This document shows positions 49,225-62,437 of a stretch of 64,000 nt of DNA, piece after piece; the first letter of the stretch is position 1; each line of letters begins with the position of its first letter. A program made the position numbers and the translations under genes. Below the pieces are notes generated by a model, which had not been told where the DNA came from, did no database searches, and saw only the letters and a list, made by a program, of their open reading frames with translations. Origin of the DNA: Paramacrobiotus metropolitanus. Taxonomy: Eukaryota > Tardigrada > Eutardigrada > Parachela > Macrobiotidae. Location: assembly GCF_019649055.1 (NCBI RefSeq), contig NW_026570235.1, positions 1,426,001 through 1,490,000 on the forward strand. Reading direction: 5' to 3'.

Positions 49225-52200
49225 ATGCCGGGCGTTGGCCGTTGCTGTTCATGTTGTACCTTATACATACAAATTCGGTGCCAGTATTCGTCTACCTTCG
49301 GAATAAGCGTGCATGTGCCCTTGAGTCAACTGGACAAAAAATAAGCGGATTATCCAACCAAATAGTAATCCATTAGCGCGGTTGTGTAGGGTTACTGGAT
49401 AAAAGTACGTTTGATTAATGTGTTACATGTATTACTCTCATTTGTTGTGGATGTCAGCGAGTAGCGTAGTCCACGTCCAGTATGGGCAGGGCATGCATGT
49501 ACTGACTTAGCTGTTAAAGTGCAATCAATGTTGTTTTATATCTATATTCTTTGGTCAATTTACTCGGTTAAATCAGAGTGTTCATATGTAACCATGGGAA
49601 AAAATATTTTTCTACCAGTTTCGATTCCGATTCTCCAATTCACCGTTACACCAAAACTAAAAAAAGTTTTTTATCAATTATACGCGACGCGGACAGCAGC
49701 TTTACGTGCATATTATGCACTCTGTATTCGCACATTATCAATTAAGTTTTTCTACGTAGTAATTTCTCTATTTTGCACACTGCGGTACGTGGTACAAAGT
49801 GATCGTCACTTTTCCATATATAGTGAGATTTTTAAATTTGAAAAGAAAACACGTACGCTTTGGCAGTTTCTCACGTAGGAGGTCTCACAAAGTATTGCTG
49901 TAGCCATCTGTATTAATTGTGACATTTTGAAACATGGATGGCTTCCATTCTCGTCGATGTCAGGACTAAAGCCATCATTAATTTCAAATTTGTCAAAGCG
50001 CATATATTTAATGACTATTTGAGATTCTGCCAATGCTTTTGAATTCTACATTTTGATTGACTGAGATTAACTTTATTGTCACATGTAGCTTATTGTAACC
50101 GATTACGAGTTGCAAAAAAGGGGCAGAAAAAATTCATGCTCAGTAGTTAAGCGTTTTCTCGGGTAGCTGGTGGACGATAAACTTTAATTGACCTCTTGAT
50201 ACTGAAGTATTCCAAAATTGTTAAATATTTTGCGCCTTATATTCTTTAAACCTCGAATGAGGTGAGATAATCTTGCCTGATTCGCAATCTTCTTTGGCTT
50301 ATCTTGTTGTTCGACCAGCTAATCTCTACATCGTATCCAAGAACAATTTCCAGCATTAATATACTGATTTTAAAGCTTTAAAGACGATTTGAAATTCTCG
50401 TAAATGTTTCACACAAAGGCGCATGCAGGCAATATTTGCGGGTCAGATTAATCTGTGGAGGCACTTATCGATGTAATCAAACAGTTGATCCTTCTCAACG
50501 ATGGGATATAATGATAAGAAATGCAAACATCTTTGGGTAATTTACACATCTTGCTGTTGGATGCTGACACTTAAACCAAATGCAAATTTCTAATTCAAGA
50601 TGACGCGAGAAAACTATAGTACTCGTATAAGGAGCTTATTAAATTTAAATGTTGCAGTTAGAGGTTCTGAGATGTTCGCTATGCATATATATGAGTTCGA
50701 AATAAGTTAATGTTCGCCAACATTAAGTGACACATTCAAATAATTATTGGCCTTTTATACCGTGCAAGTAGTTCTTTCAGCCACATAAACACTGTTTTCA
50801 AAAATAACGTAGTATAATAAACGCATGCAATTTGTAACGACAAATTAATGAACATCCTCTACAAGTCTAAATACTTTCGGTCACAGTGGCATTATTGCCA
50901 AATCTGCTTAGTGTGGTTTCACTATCGTCATAAATTCCAGTAATATGATAACCGACAACCATTAACGATCTTGTACACTGTTCAATTGCGCGGAAAATAC
51001 GATAATATTGTCCGCGCATATACAAGCGCATGTACGAATTGCGCTGGCGCGCAGATGAAGTGCAGGCGATCCAAGAATTACTGAACCTCTTTGCATTCTA
51101 TCAACAACATGGTATGACCTTTCTGTTACACAGCTTCTCCTGCATGGATTCACTGTTCGATGACCCTTGACGACGATTGCCGGAATAAATCTGACGATTT
51201 CCGAGCACGTGTTTTTGAATTGCTACCACCGTGCGACGGATGAAAAGAGACAATACACCGCTCTGTAGCGGCAATTGGTTAATATAATCAAAAGGATCGA
51301 TAGCCGATTTGCATGCACATTTATTAATACGATACAGAATCCCGGACGTCTGCAAATGTCAATGCTTTATGCTTTCCTATCCATTTAGGCCTGCTTTTTA
51401 ACCATGAACTTTTAAAAATGGTTGTCTTGGTTAAATAATTTATTTATACGCACATACGCCTGGCAAAACTTTGAACTAAAAATTGTACTTAAATAACAGA
51501 ATGCAATACAGTCATATTCGCACAGCGCACTGCAGACTGCAAATTTTGTTTCCCCCATAATAAGATATGGGGAAGTAAAACAAACTCCAAGTGCTGACCA
51601 CTTGAAATCCGTATCAGTAAGCAGTTCTCAGGCCAGTTGGAGGAACAAGACATAGTTACAGTCGCAAACTGGTGAGGTAAAATTTCAATTCTGTATACTT
51701 TCATCATCCTTGGGAATGTAAAAATGCAAAACACGAACTTGTGTGACACCCAAACACAGAAATGCTAAATAATAAAATGGCATACATAAATAATTTGAGC
51801 ACGTTTATCACGTTAACCTTGAGCTACACAATGAAATATTCTGGACTTCATCGAAAGCATAAATTAATAAATACAAGAGATTATTCCTGTGCATGTCGTG
51901 ATACTGTACTTCATTAACATGAAGGACAGCGCCGCGTCACCGGCACAATATTACTATATATGATGTGTTAGCTTAACAGAATCTGGCTAATTGAGTGCGG
52001 ATCAGAGTGACAATTAATATGGTTGTAGATTATCGCATGGAGTCAATTAGAAAAATAAATGAAGAATTAGGCGGACGTAATTGCTTATCCATGTCTAAGT
52101 AAATGACGATAATAATTCGGTTGGTCATACAAGCATATTAGATGTCGACACATACAGCGTCCAATGTGAATGCAAACACTTAACTTCCGATATAAAGCCG

Positions 52201-53829
52201 AAAAACAAAGAAACAACACACGGGGAGGTTAGTTAGCCCATTTATGGATGTCCCTTCCATTTAGACCGCGTCTGCACAGAAAACAGCTTATCTGTCTTTG
52301 GAAAATGGTGTACCTAACCTGTGTACTCATCATTAATAGTTAGCGCCGCCGGCAAACAGTAGTAATCTTGCTGATGTTAAGCAAGGTAATTGAAAGTCGA
52401 TCTGACGTATATTAATTTTTAGCAAATCCGACTTTAAACAATGTTGCAGCAACGGCTAGTATGGGCTCAAACCATCAACAAATTATTTATATCTTTGCAT
52501 GTACGTACATGTTATAACAATAGCACATTGAAATCGAGCAACAATATCAAATAATCTTCTTTCTCGAAATAATTACTATTAATCCATTAGCGTGTTAAAG
52601 TGGTATTAGAGGTCACGCAATGCAGTCATTTTGGTCGGCCAGTTACCAGTCAGCCTGGGGAACTGTTCATGTTTTATATTCATATGCACATATATGACTG
52701 TATAATGATCAAGTCTATTTAGGTAAATCACACTTTTGCACATAACGTGTTAGCACTTTGACGCCCCACAACTCCCTGTGGAGCGATCAATACACAGTGC
52801 ATTTCCCACTGCGCTGCTGCGGCCAGCTGCAAAATATGTATTTACAAAATGAATAAAATGTTCCGAGCCTGTTAATGTCACTCTATTCAGCTGCGAAAAT
52901 ATTACCCCATCATAAATGCTTGTTGGCGCATTGTCAAACACGCCAGAGCACATTTCCGGCTTGACTTCCGTTTCACCGTGTCACGGATCGTTGCGGTTCG
53001 CCAGATATATACATGTGCGTGTGCCGGCAGTTTGTACAACGATCCAAACTACTATCTGTAAGCTTCCGCTGCTGTATTCTCTCCTTCACTGTGCTGTTGA
53101 AAATCGATGTTTTACGAGATAATATTCCATCTAAACGGCTTTTATTCATTATTTTTGTCCGGTCGCCGGTCGCGCGCGCAGACACATTCCATCTTTGCTT
53201 TTGCGAATATAGTGGAAAACCATTAACACCGTATTGAATTGAGGCACTTCTTGTTAACAAGCGCTTTATTTACCAAATGGCAATATACAACAAATATGGG
53301 GATTTGTCACTCATATCGCCGTAGTGGCAAGTAGGTTCTTATAAAATTGAAGCACCTACACTCAGCTAAACTCTTGACGAACTACGGCTGCTCTTCCGGT
53401 TTCTCGATTATGATATGAAAAGCCTGACAGTTCCTCTCATTGAACTCTAGTGCCGGATCCATCTTGCGGTAATTGAACAGAAATTAATACATTCACACTG
53501 TAGAAAGTCTTCAGGCGTATGGTTGAAGAGGTTGATCATTAATTTCAAATTATTGCCAAACCGTTATGTTGTTCCACATGTTATGGTCTGACCTTTCGAG
53601 CGAAGGGCCATGCAGCAGTACTTTAATCGAAAAACCTGGTGCACAGTAAACTGCAGGAAAGCAAAATTTTATTAAAACTTTTTATTAATTTTATAAAATT
53701 TCGCGAGGATATTATCGAAAGCGCCGCGGTAAACAGTTTATTGTCAAAGCATTGTATTTGGTCCTACAAAATGTATAGAAAATGTAACACTTCAGTATTG
53801 TGTAAAATTTTGTCCAACGTTGTACGTCA
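49225..53829. other. gene-poor region; uncertain coding hints at 50990-51360 and 53360-53470
   Basis: Two protein-like stretches lack complete models. Near 51030 on the plus strand an ATG frame (MYELRWRADEVQAIQELL) reaches a gtatga donor-like site, while the opposite strand at 51355-51101 is also open (SAIDPFDYINQLPLQSGV), so strand is undecided. On the minus strand near 53470-53370, MDPALEFNERNCQAFHIII ends in a stop and could be a terminal exon of a small gene. The open frame at 49519-49878 directly after NK2.2 looks like a chance frame in 3' untranslated DNA. Confidence 0.3.
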
Positions 53830-53830
53830 G

Positions 53831-53891
53831 TTTGTCTACGACACCTGTACCTAATAATAATACATTTTGTCTACGACACGTGTACCTAATA
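53831..53891. repeat. two direct copies of a 26-bp unit, 35 bp apart
   Basis: tttgtctacgacac followed by tgtacctaata occurs at 53831-53856 and 53866-53891 with one mismatch. A local duplication with no evident function. Confidence 0.85.
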
Positions 53892-55359
53892 AGCCCATAT
53901 ACCGGTAGTCGCTACCGAAGTACCGATATTTTCGTAGCCATGAAACTGTTTTAAAAATTTGAATTGCTTTGGAAAAGAAAACACTGAAATTTTTGTTGGA
54001 CTATAGACTTGATAGTGCACGTACACATTAGCAAATTTATTCATATGGAAGATGCACGAATAATCGATACACAGGACATTTCCACCGGTTGGATTATATA
54101 CCTTCGTCTTTTGCTGCATTTCTGTTTCGTAGGTATTTAAAAACTATAACCATTATTTGGAGGTTGACTATCAGCTGTGTGAATATGAGCCGGCCGACAT
54201 TAATACCCTTGTTCCGCCATTGTTCCACCATACACGGTATATACTCGTAATATAGATATTAATGTTTGCCACCATTTATATGCGCAATCTGCGTGATACG
54301 TACGGTGGGTAGTTGTGTTACAGTTATTAATGAAATTGTAGTTGTAATATTTCCTGCATATTGAAAACCAGCTCAAACGGAAAGAAGTCAGCAGATATGC
54401 ACGAACAAAACAGCTGACGCGTGTTGTCCACTGGGGTCGGCATAGATATATACGGTTGCGCATAACAATAAATGGATATCAAATAACCTCGTTCATGTTT
54501 CCATCTGCCAGACATTTTCAAGTGTTTTACGGCGCACAAGCCGGGATCGACTGCATCTCCTACGTGGTCATGCAAAGTATTTGGCAAACAATTTCATTTA
54601 TCTGTGCGTGCTTCAGAACAGGTCTGACGATCCGTGGAAGATGGCATACGATGAGTGCCCGCAGCTTGCAAACGACCAAATTCAACCATATGACAATGTT
54701 ATTCTCGCACTTGAAATTAAGAAGTAAACTGACTTCGAAATGCAGAAAACTGAGAAGCCACACATTTTTCGTTTCATAACTTCCCACATATTTGATCAAA
54801 TTTCTCACCAGGTATTACAGCTTAGTTCACATAACAACCACTGCATGGTTGTTGCTGATGGTTGTTGCTGATGTCCCAAAACAAAACACTTGTAAAAAAA
54901 TTAAAATTACCATGGGTGTTTAGAGGCAAACAAAATGAGAAAAACGCATTGTGTATTTTGATCCCTTTTTCCATATTTATTCGTTTCCGATCATAACAGT
55001 GCTCTCAACAGGTATGTATTCATCGAGCGCGTGAACGCTACTGAAATTCAGAGTCACTGTCAAATCAGAAAGATCATCTAAAATGTCCAAAATGCGCACA
55101 ATTATCTTAACCGATGTAGATAAGACCCGAAAAAGAAAAAAATATCTTTTTACTTGATGTGCCCAAATACTTATTCAGGCGTATGACAAATGTACGCCAA
55201 TTACCGGGAGTTTCCTATTGACTGCATGCAAAAGTGCATGCACCGGTCCAGATTTTGCGAAATAGCAGACACTGCATTAATGTTCAACAATCTCGCACAG
55301 CGGCAGCGTCGGCTTTACTGAATTCCCGGATCGCACTGCAAGAAGAATATATCGACTGC
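53892..55359. other. no supported gene
   Basis: AT-rich sequence with overlapping short frames on both strands. A small duplication of ggttgttgctgat lies at about 54847-54875. This lies downstream of clpP and may include its 3' untranslated region. Confidence 0.35.
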
Positions 55360-57347
55360 TCACGGAGTCAATATCTTGGGTTTCTCGGGTTTATCTACAG
55401 ATTCAACGGGATAATCGTTTCGGGCTTCGGGCGGACAATCCTCTTTCGCAACGGGTGGTGGTGGGTGTTCAAGAATTTTATCGATTAAACCGAATTCTAA
55501 GGCGTCTTTCGGGCTGAGAAACCTATCTCTTTCCATAGCATCTTCTACAAAATGCCGCAATATGAATGAATACTGGATCAAATCCTACATCGCTACAATT
55601 ATAGTGTGCGATTGAATTTGTATTTGTTTCGAATGTTTTTCCGTAATACCTGAAAAAAATTTCGAAACAAATACAAATACTAACTTAAAAACTGCTGGCA
55701 AACAAAATCACAAAAGTGTCGTACAAAGTAACGCAGCATTAACTTAGTTCTCTCGATGCTTTGAATTCTTACCTAGTTTTTTATAAGGCTGTCCAGTATG
55801 CTTGACATAAATATTTATAAGTTGTCGCTTTATTTTAATTATTTCTTCCGCGTGGATCATGATGTCCGTGGCTTGGCCCTGGAAAAAAATATTTGTAACA
55901 AGAACTGGTTGTATACCACTGCCAACAAAAAAAACGTGCAAACCCAAAACATACTTGATTAATGTATATTTTTTTGTTAATTCAGACTCCTGATTTATTT
56001 ACACTACATACTACTTAAGGTTAAATTTTAGGCACATCAAATGACAGTACGGAAACTTCAGTGCGCTTAAATTTTTAATAGGGACGAAAGATCCACACTG
56101 CCCAACAAATATCTCCGACACCCAGTCATATCGAAACAGCCGCTGTCTGTCGAGCGCCAGGACATACCTGTGCCCCGCCGGATGGCTGATGGATCATAAT
56201 ACGAGCGTTGGGCAAAGAATGCCGCATTCCCGGTGCCCCTGCGGCCAGTAGAAGGCTGCCCATACTGGACGCCTGGCCGACGCACCACGTGGCCACCGGC
56301 GACTGAATATACTGCATGGTGTCGTAGATGCCCAGGCCGGCCGTCACAGATCCACCGGGACTGTTAATGTACATGTGGATGGGCTTCTTGGCACTCTCCG
56401 ACTGCAGGAAGAGCAACTGAGCAACAACGAGACTTGAAAGATCATCGGTTACCTGTAGAACAAATAATGTACTGTATATGAATTCAAACATTAAAAAAAT
56501 AGCACACACACTTCATCAATTTCGCCATTTTGCCAAACAAGATGCTCCAAAATTTTTACAAATTACAATCGCTAACTTTTGCACCCATGATTCTAAAAAC
56601 AACACTTGTTGCCGGAGAAAATTCAAAGCTATAAGGCATTATTAGCATTTGCGAATAACAGTTGTAACAAAAGCTAAATATTTAGTGTTGAGCTTAATAC
56701 GCTCAGACGAAGAGTTTTTCATATTATTCTGCAGTTTTAATAGCAGTAAGTTCCTTATCAAAAATAAAAACTACGGTGAGAAATTAAGCTGATACAAATA
56801 ATAAGCTGTTTGTTGTGAAAGAAAATCAAAATTTAATGTAGTATGACTATCAATAGCAGCCTACAGCACAAAACAGAACCATTCAAAATGAAAAAATAAA
56901 GAAGTAAACGATGGTATTGGTAAGTACAAAAAATTGTTATCATAAATATTCATGTACAAATTTGAAATGACGCGAAGGCAATAAATGATTGGCGCGATTT
57001 CGGCCCTGAACGTTCATCACTTCCATTTGAGCGGAGTTTCAGTTATTCTTATTTTTAACAGCTGTCCACAGGACGTGAAAATTATAAGTATCACTCACCG
57101 GACCCATTAAGCAAATTATGCGTTCCTTAAGCAGACGGGAATAAATATCGTATGCACGCTCGCCACGTCCTGTCTGCTCTATTACAATGGGAACGAGAGG
57201 TGCGCTGCGGAGGACGGAAGCGTGGTACGTTCGCAACACCTGTTTGGTTCGCCATGATACCTGCCCAGAAAACCACGTACAGTCACCAGGGAACCATGTG
57301 AAACCACGAGGCCTTACCCGAGTTGTCAGCTTTGAAACAAGGAACAT
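55360..57347 (-). CDS. CLPP: mitochondrial ATP-dependent Clp protease proteolytic subunit (ClpP)
   Basis: Four exons: 57347-57099, 56452-56168, 55878-55773 and 55544-55360; 825 nt, 274 aa (human 277), phases 0, 0 and 1. The N-terminal 45 residues are Arg/Ser/Thr-rich with aromatics and no acidic run, as expected of a mitochondrial presequence. The mature part starts near [19 protein letters not shown]. The serine-protease triad is complete: Ser146 in GQASSMGS, His171 in MIHQPSGG and Asp220 in AMERDRFLS. The handle region and the [11 protein letters not shown] segment are conserved. ClpP forms a double heptameric barrel in the mitochondrial matrix that degrades unfolded proteins delivered by ClpX. 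The C-terminal tail is Pro/Glu/Lys-rich, as in other animals. Confidence 0.96.
55616..55678. repeat. inverted repeat with 18-bp arms in the last ClpP intron
   Basis: Arms 55616-55633 and 55661-55678 are exact complements (atttgtatttgtttcgaa) around a 27-base loop. Confidence 0.85.
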
Positions 57348-58579
57348 TCTGCAATAAGAAGGGAAACCAGATTCCTTGCAATTCCCAGCAAATGAGCAAT
57401 GCAGTTGAGAGTTTGCTCTCCAGATGGCGAAAATCGATCTCCGCTTACTCCATGCGACAGTTACTACAGTAACTTCGCGACCAAATTACAAGGAATGAAT
57501 TTTTTTTTCACTAACCAGAGCAGTTCGAACTGCGAAGTCTAAAGTTTTACGGGCACAAATAGCTGTAGTACATAAACAAAATACTTCATACATAAATACT
57601 GAGTAAACAGTATAAACTACAGATGGCAGATGCCAAATACAAGATAACAAAAACCTGAAAATCTTTAGCGAATGATAAATCCAAATCGAACAGCAAAATC
57701 AAATTATTTAAATATCAAAGCGTAAGCACATGCCGCCGCGTAAGCACATTATTTAATTCTGCAGCGTAAGCACAAACCGCCTTCCGCAAGGTGGTCGGCT
57801 ACCACGATTAATAAAACTTAATATTGATCTTCGTCCTTTAATACAATAATTATTGTTTTCATCGGCAGAATCTTTCATCCATCGATCTAGATCTTTGATC
57901 CTATTCTAATCTAGATATTTAGATATGGATGTAGTATGTATGTAGTAAGTACATTTAACCAACCAAGCGAGCAGCAGCGGCGCAACGGATGAAAAATATG
58001 AAATGCCTACCGAAAACGACTGAATTATAAAGGTCAACGAATAAGTTACATAAGTACATGCTAAAATAACATACTAACTGTAGTGTCTTCCTCTGACATC
58101 CAAACAAACAGGACGTAGAACCCGGAGAAGACAAAACTTTGGTAACACAAAGCAGTCGAAATAGCCAAAAAATAATTAATTAACTATTTGGTGCCAGTTT
58201 CTAAAGCGAGGAGCATCCGTTTGTCTTATTTTTAATAATAAGAATCTCGTCCAAGAAATGGTTACTGATATGATCATTAATTTTACAATCAGTTTTTCGT
58301 AAATATCACCTATTATTAACTTTCATGCTGCGATTTCCTCCGCATTAGCGTTCAAACCGTTTTGCACAGTTCAAAACATAATCAAAACTTTATGGATGCA
58401 GTATATATGTGCGACATTCGTAGTTATCGCTTCGTATAGATCTAAAAGCGATAACTGTACGGTCTGTACCGATTATCCAACGAGCAAAAATCCATCCGTG
58501 AATTTAAGCTATCATTCGTGCTTCTAATATTGTAAATTCGTTTGCATTAAATTAAACTTGAAAAATGTCTCTGCAGAAA
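57348..58579. other. intergenic, no supported gene
   Basis: AT-rich. The 11-mer gcgtaagcaca occurs three times between 57720 and 57775, partly followed by a ccgcc, a small imperfect tandem repeat. Nothing else was found. Confidence 0.4.
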
Positions 58580-59785
58580 TTAAACCGAAGAAATATTTTT
58601 TGGATTTTCAGCTACTGGCGAAGATTCGTTTAACCGGTTCAGAAGGCGAGGAATTCGCGGGTTATTGGCAATACAGTTTGGATCTAAGCGATCGACTCTG
58701 CTTCTCTGAGGATAAAATGGAACAGATTGGTAATTTTCCTGGGAAGTATTGCCATCGTACTCCGGCTCACCGCCATCTGGGGGAAATCCATCGTTCTGCG
58801 GTGAAACATTTATACCACTCTGCGATGGACCACCGGCGTCACGATTGTTGTTTTCAGGTTCGAAATTGACCAACGGAAATCGGTTTGATGGATCGCCGCG
58901 TACTGGAAATTGGTTTGCATAGTATCGCTGATCCGCGTTTTGCCAACGGCCGGAATCCGACGTGTATGGTAAATTAAGGTCACCAGTAGTGTAGTCACGT
59001 GGCCTATGGTCAGTATAGCCGCCCGACTGCTGCACCGTGTTGCGAAATTGTTGTAATCGGGTTTGGCTATTTTGAATATTCCGCTCCAAATTGCTGTTGC
59101 GTTGGGAAAGCTCTTCCAGTGAGTGCTGTTCCGTCTTTTCCTTTGCAGGCGGTGGGTTCTGGACTTCATCCAGTGCAAAGCGATTGAAGCTGACCGACGA
59201 TGATCCGGGTGGCGGTTGACTATTATCTCGAACCGGCTCCAATACTTCCGCTCCAATATCAACGTAGGAACTGGGCGGAGCCATTAAATCAGCTCTATCG
59301 GGGATCTGTATAAATGGCTTATCGGTGGTTGGACTGAAAAATGGTGGGTAGAGATCAGTATCCCAAAATGGAGATTCTGGTGCGGCGGGACGGAAGACTG
59401 GCGGAATGGGCGCCCGCGTGCGGTATGGCATTAGCGGTGTCCGCGCGGTAGGCGCTTGAGTGGTCACATCGGATGGGGGTTGCATGTACGGCGTGTAGCC
59501 GTTCATTTGTGTAACCGAGTAGAAATTATTCAGCGCGGGGTCGTTGTTACCATTAATGTCGGCATTGGGACGGAACGAGATATCCAACGGTGGCGGCACG
59601 CTTGTGTCGCGGGAATATGGTCGTTGCGTTCGCATATTATTATTCACTGGGAAATTACCATCGATAGAGAAGGGCACTTTGTTGTCGTTATTTTTGCTTT
59701 CGGCGATTTGATCGGCGTCCAGCATTAGATTCAGCAGTACTTTATCGTCCCAAGTGGAAGTCCATATTATTAGCCAGTACAAAGG
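58580..59785 (-). CDS. Pro/Asn/Gln-rich protein, 3' exon of 401 codons, unrecognised
   Basis: A single long exon follows the acceptor ttttgttgtag and reads PLYWLIIWTSTWDDKVLL, then low-complexity sequence rich in Pro, Asn, Gln, Ser and Asp (APIPPVFRPAAPESPFWD, RDNSQPPPGSSS), a short heptad-like helix near the middle (SLEELSQRNSNLERNI), and ends KNISSV. The hydrophobic start could be the end of a signal peptide begun in an upstream exon, or the first ATG (MLDADQIAES) could be used. It is probably an extracellular, matrix-like or intrinsically disordered protein; no domain is recognised. Another minus-strand frame is open for 150 codons across 59262-58810 and looks like a shadow. Confidence 0.65.
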   Translation of the reverse strand, partial: PLYWLIIWTSTWDDKVLLNLMLDADQIAESKNNDNKVPFSIDGNFPVNNNMRTQRPYSRDTSVPPPLDISFRPNADINGNNDPALNNFYSVTQMNGYTPYMQPPSDVTTQAPTARTPLMPYRTRAPIPPVFRPAAPESPFWDTDLYPPFFSPTTDKPFIQIPDRADLMAPPSSYVDIGAEVLEPVRDNSQPPPGSSSVSFNRFALDEVQNPPPAKEKTEQHSLEELSQRNSNLERNIQNSQTRLQQFRNTVQQSGGYTDHRPRDYTTGDLNLPYTSDSGRWQNADQRYYANQFPVRGDPSNRFPLVNFEPENNNRDAGGPSQSGINVSPQNDGFPPDGGEPEYDGNTSQENYQSVPFYPQRSRVDRLDPNCIANNPRIPRLLNRLNESSPVAENPKNISSV

Positions 59786-61490
59786 CTACAACAAAATGAG
59801 TCAGCAAAATTATTACCCTTTTATAGGTGATCTACCTCAATGAACGATCATCTAAAAAGTGTAAAATTTATGATGTTCTTTCAGTTATCAGTTGTAACAA
59901 CTATAGCCGCAAACGAAAGGCTACGATTTCAGACTAAGTGAGAAAAAAAGGCGCGGAATGCTACATTTGTCACAACATGCAAGTGAAGTGCTATGCTACC
60001 AAACGTTATTATAACAAGCAGATTTTTTGGAAGAAATGAATAATATTCACTATATGTACAGATAATATGATTAGCTAGTGCCTGAAAAAAACATTATTTG
60101 CAGCGTACCGCCCAGAACATCGCTATTTGCACCGATCATCGTGCAGGTGATCGTCGAAGTCTACAGGCATAAAAGTCGCGGATATATAAATGCAGATAAT
60201 TAACTTCATCCAGATCTGGATAACCGTTATTGATATCATGTGGCAAGAATCCAGAGCTGTCGATTGCATAGTATCGCGGACAGCACAAATCCCCCACTTT
60301 TATCCATGATAATTGCTAAAACTTTGCCCTTTCCCGCAGTGCAGTGGTCCGAGCTCACATCCAACTAACGCAAGATGATGACTTTGCTCCGCAGATAATT
60401 AGTGTATAATACGAGCAAGACTAACTGGAAATACCAAATCTCGCTACTTTTCATTAAAAAATAAATTCAGCACACGAAATCCAGCCGTGAACCGAATGTT
60501 ACCGGTCGGCTACCTACACGCACAGTACTGATACCTTAATTATTATGGCGTTTGTCGGCAACTGACCACTTGATATTCTAATGGTTTACAGTATCATGGG
60601 CGGCTTTTAAATCGGCTTTGCAAACGCGTGGTCGTTTTTTCCTCTTAACCCTGCAATTAGCAATCACAAGACAAGAGACCTACACCGTGCATATATTATG
60701 CCGGTTCGTACGCCGATGAAGCGCTTCCGCATTACTGTGTTTGCTACTGTACCTAATGACATTTTAATTTACTTTAAAGTTAAGCCAACTTTCCTGTTGC
60801 ACGTAGATTAGTACAAGTACGTTACAGTAAATTAAAAAGCAAAATTTAAAAAAAACTGTGTATGCGCACTTATTAATATTAATTTCATTATAGCCGCCGG
60901 AGAACTGCTATACCGTATATAGATATAAATGATTGTTATGATTACGCCCGGTACGATTAGATAAGCCAAGCAGAGAAGTCTGAATCAGAATCATATGTTT
61001 ATGAGAATCTGTTTATGAAGTCTGATTCAGAATTATATGTTTATGAACGCTTCTAGAATCATATGTTTATTATTTGTTTGCAAATGAATATGATCTTGAA
61101 AACTTTGGCAGAACAAACGAGCGTCCAAATTAAAGCCGCTCACGATAAAATTGTCCAATCATTTCTTTCAAAACTGAAATAGTATTAGAACTTAGAAGTA
61201 CTGTATTAATACTGCCTCTAGCTATGCAATATACGTTGTGTACGGCAGTTTGTAACCTTGTACCGGACAGCATGTACATGCGAATTTCTGTTATGCATTA
61301 TCAATTCTCGTACGCTATAAAATTATCTTAAGCTGCAAATATGTCTTATAATTTTGATTCACATACTTTTAAAAATGTGACGACGATGTTGCATCTTTTA
61401 ATTGATATGCAATAATTAATACGGTGCTGTATTCCTAGTTATAAAACAGTATACAAGCTTAAAACCAGTAGGACACCGGGAAATACTGTG
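59786..61490. other. no supported gene; contains a local repeat near 60975-61070
   Basis: The motif tcagaatcatatgtttatga recurs three times with variation between 60980 and 61070. A first exon for the 58580-59785 gene may lie here on the minus strand but could not be identified. Confidence 0.35.
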
Positions 61491-62437
61491 TCACCCGTAT
61501 CTTAAATTATGTTTTGGAGAAAACTTTCTCACCACAATAAAACTAACAATGCTTAAAATAATGATCGGACAAACACAGAACAGCAGAACAAAAAACCAAT
61601 CCCTGGCCTGACAGTATGTCCAGATCTCCACATTAACCGTGGGATCTTCATCCACCGAACCAATCTGCACCACTACTGCCTGACTGGCACCGAAATCAAA
61701 CTGCATCATACACATGTGCTGCTGAATACACTCCGATATGATATCCGTTGCCGTGCTCCTGTATGTCTTGCCCACTTCGATGATTTCCGCCAAATTTCGT
61801 CGGCGATTTCGCTGCGGATCGCTGGCAAATACCACAAACACATCGGTCGGATGATACGCCACGAATAATGCCCGAATCCAGTGATCTTGGGATGTCTTCT
61901 GCGCTGACCAATCACAGTGGCCCATACTCTGTACGACATACGTGTGAATAACTTTTCCGCAGATCTCATCCGTTGCCGATGGGGTATTCGTACACGGTGT
62001 GCCACGGTTAATGTGTTCGGTTAACAGGGTAAATGCGTCCAGAGATGTCGCAATAAAACTGTCAGTCCATATTCGGAGCACACCCGCACGTCGACATAAT
62101 CTTTGGTATAAAGGCGATATTTACGGAAAAAGTAATGCACATCCGACAACCTCACGTCCAAGTGGTCCACTTTGGTCTCGGATTTCTGGAAGTGTTTCCA
62201 GTCCCGTACGAAAATATTCTGACCGGTAACGTAACCGGATGATTGTAGCATGACAGTCTCACAGAAGACACCATCGTGTTGCCCAGTGAACAACACCACT
62301 TCCTCACCGGGAATGAAGATATGCCGTCGCCAACCAAATAATCCAAAGCGCAGTCCCAGACCGATAGACAAAGCAATAATTAATCCCGCTACCCAAAGAA
62401 AGACAAGGAAGCCCAACAGGTTGCGGCGCACTTCCAT
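61491..62437 (-). CDS. two-transmembrane protein, unrecognised, with an apparent frameshift
   Basis: The frame from 62437 (MEVRRNLLGFLVFLW) encodes an N-terminal membrane helix (LVFLWVAGLIIALSIGLGL), then an extracytoplasmic-looking region (FIPGEEVVLFTGQHDG, VHYFFRKYRLYTKDYVDV). Near 62067 the coherent protein moves to the frame ending at 61491: SFIATSLDAFTLL, several Cys residues, then a second membrane helix (DWFFVLLFCVCPIIILSI) and a short basic tail ending NLRYG. No intron larger than about 25 bp could bridge the shift, so a one-base error in the sequence or a real lesion is likely. The total would be about 313 residues. The layout (helix, Cys-containing domain, helix near the end) suggests a membrane protein with a large lumenal or outer loop. 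Family unknown. Confidence 0.65.

Noticed and set aside
49519-49878. 119-codon plus-strand frame after NK2.2
   Set aside because: No domain, no splice signals, codon composition like the surrounding AT-rich DNA; probably chance.
58810-59262. 150-codon second minus-strand frame
   Set aside because: Shadow of the long Pro/Asn/Gln-rich frame; Arg/His-rich composition is typical of an off-frame reading.
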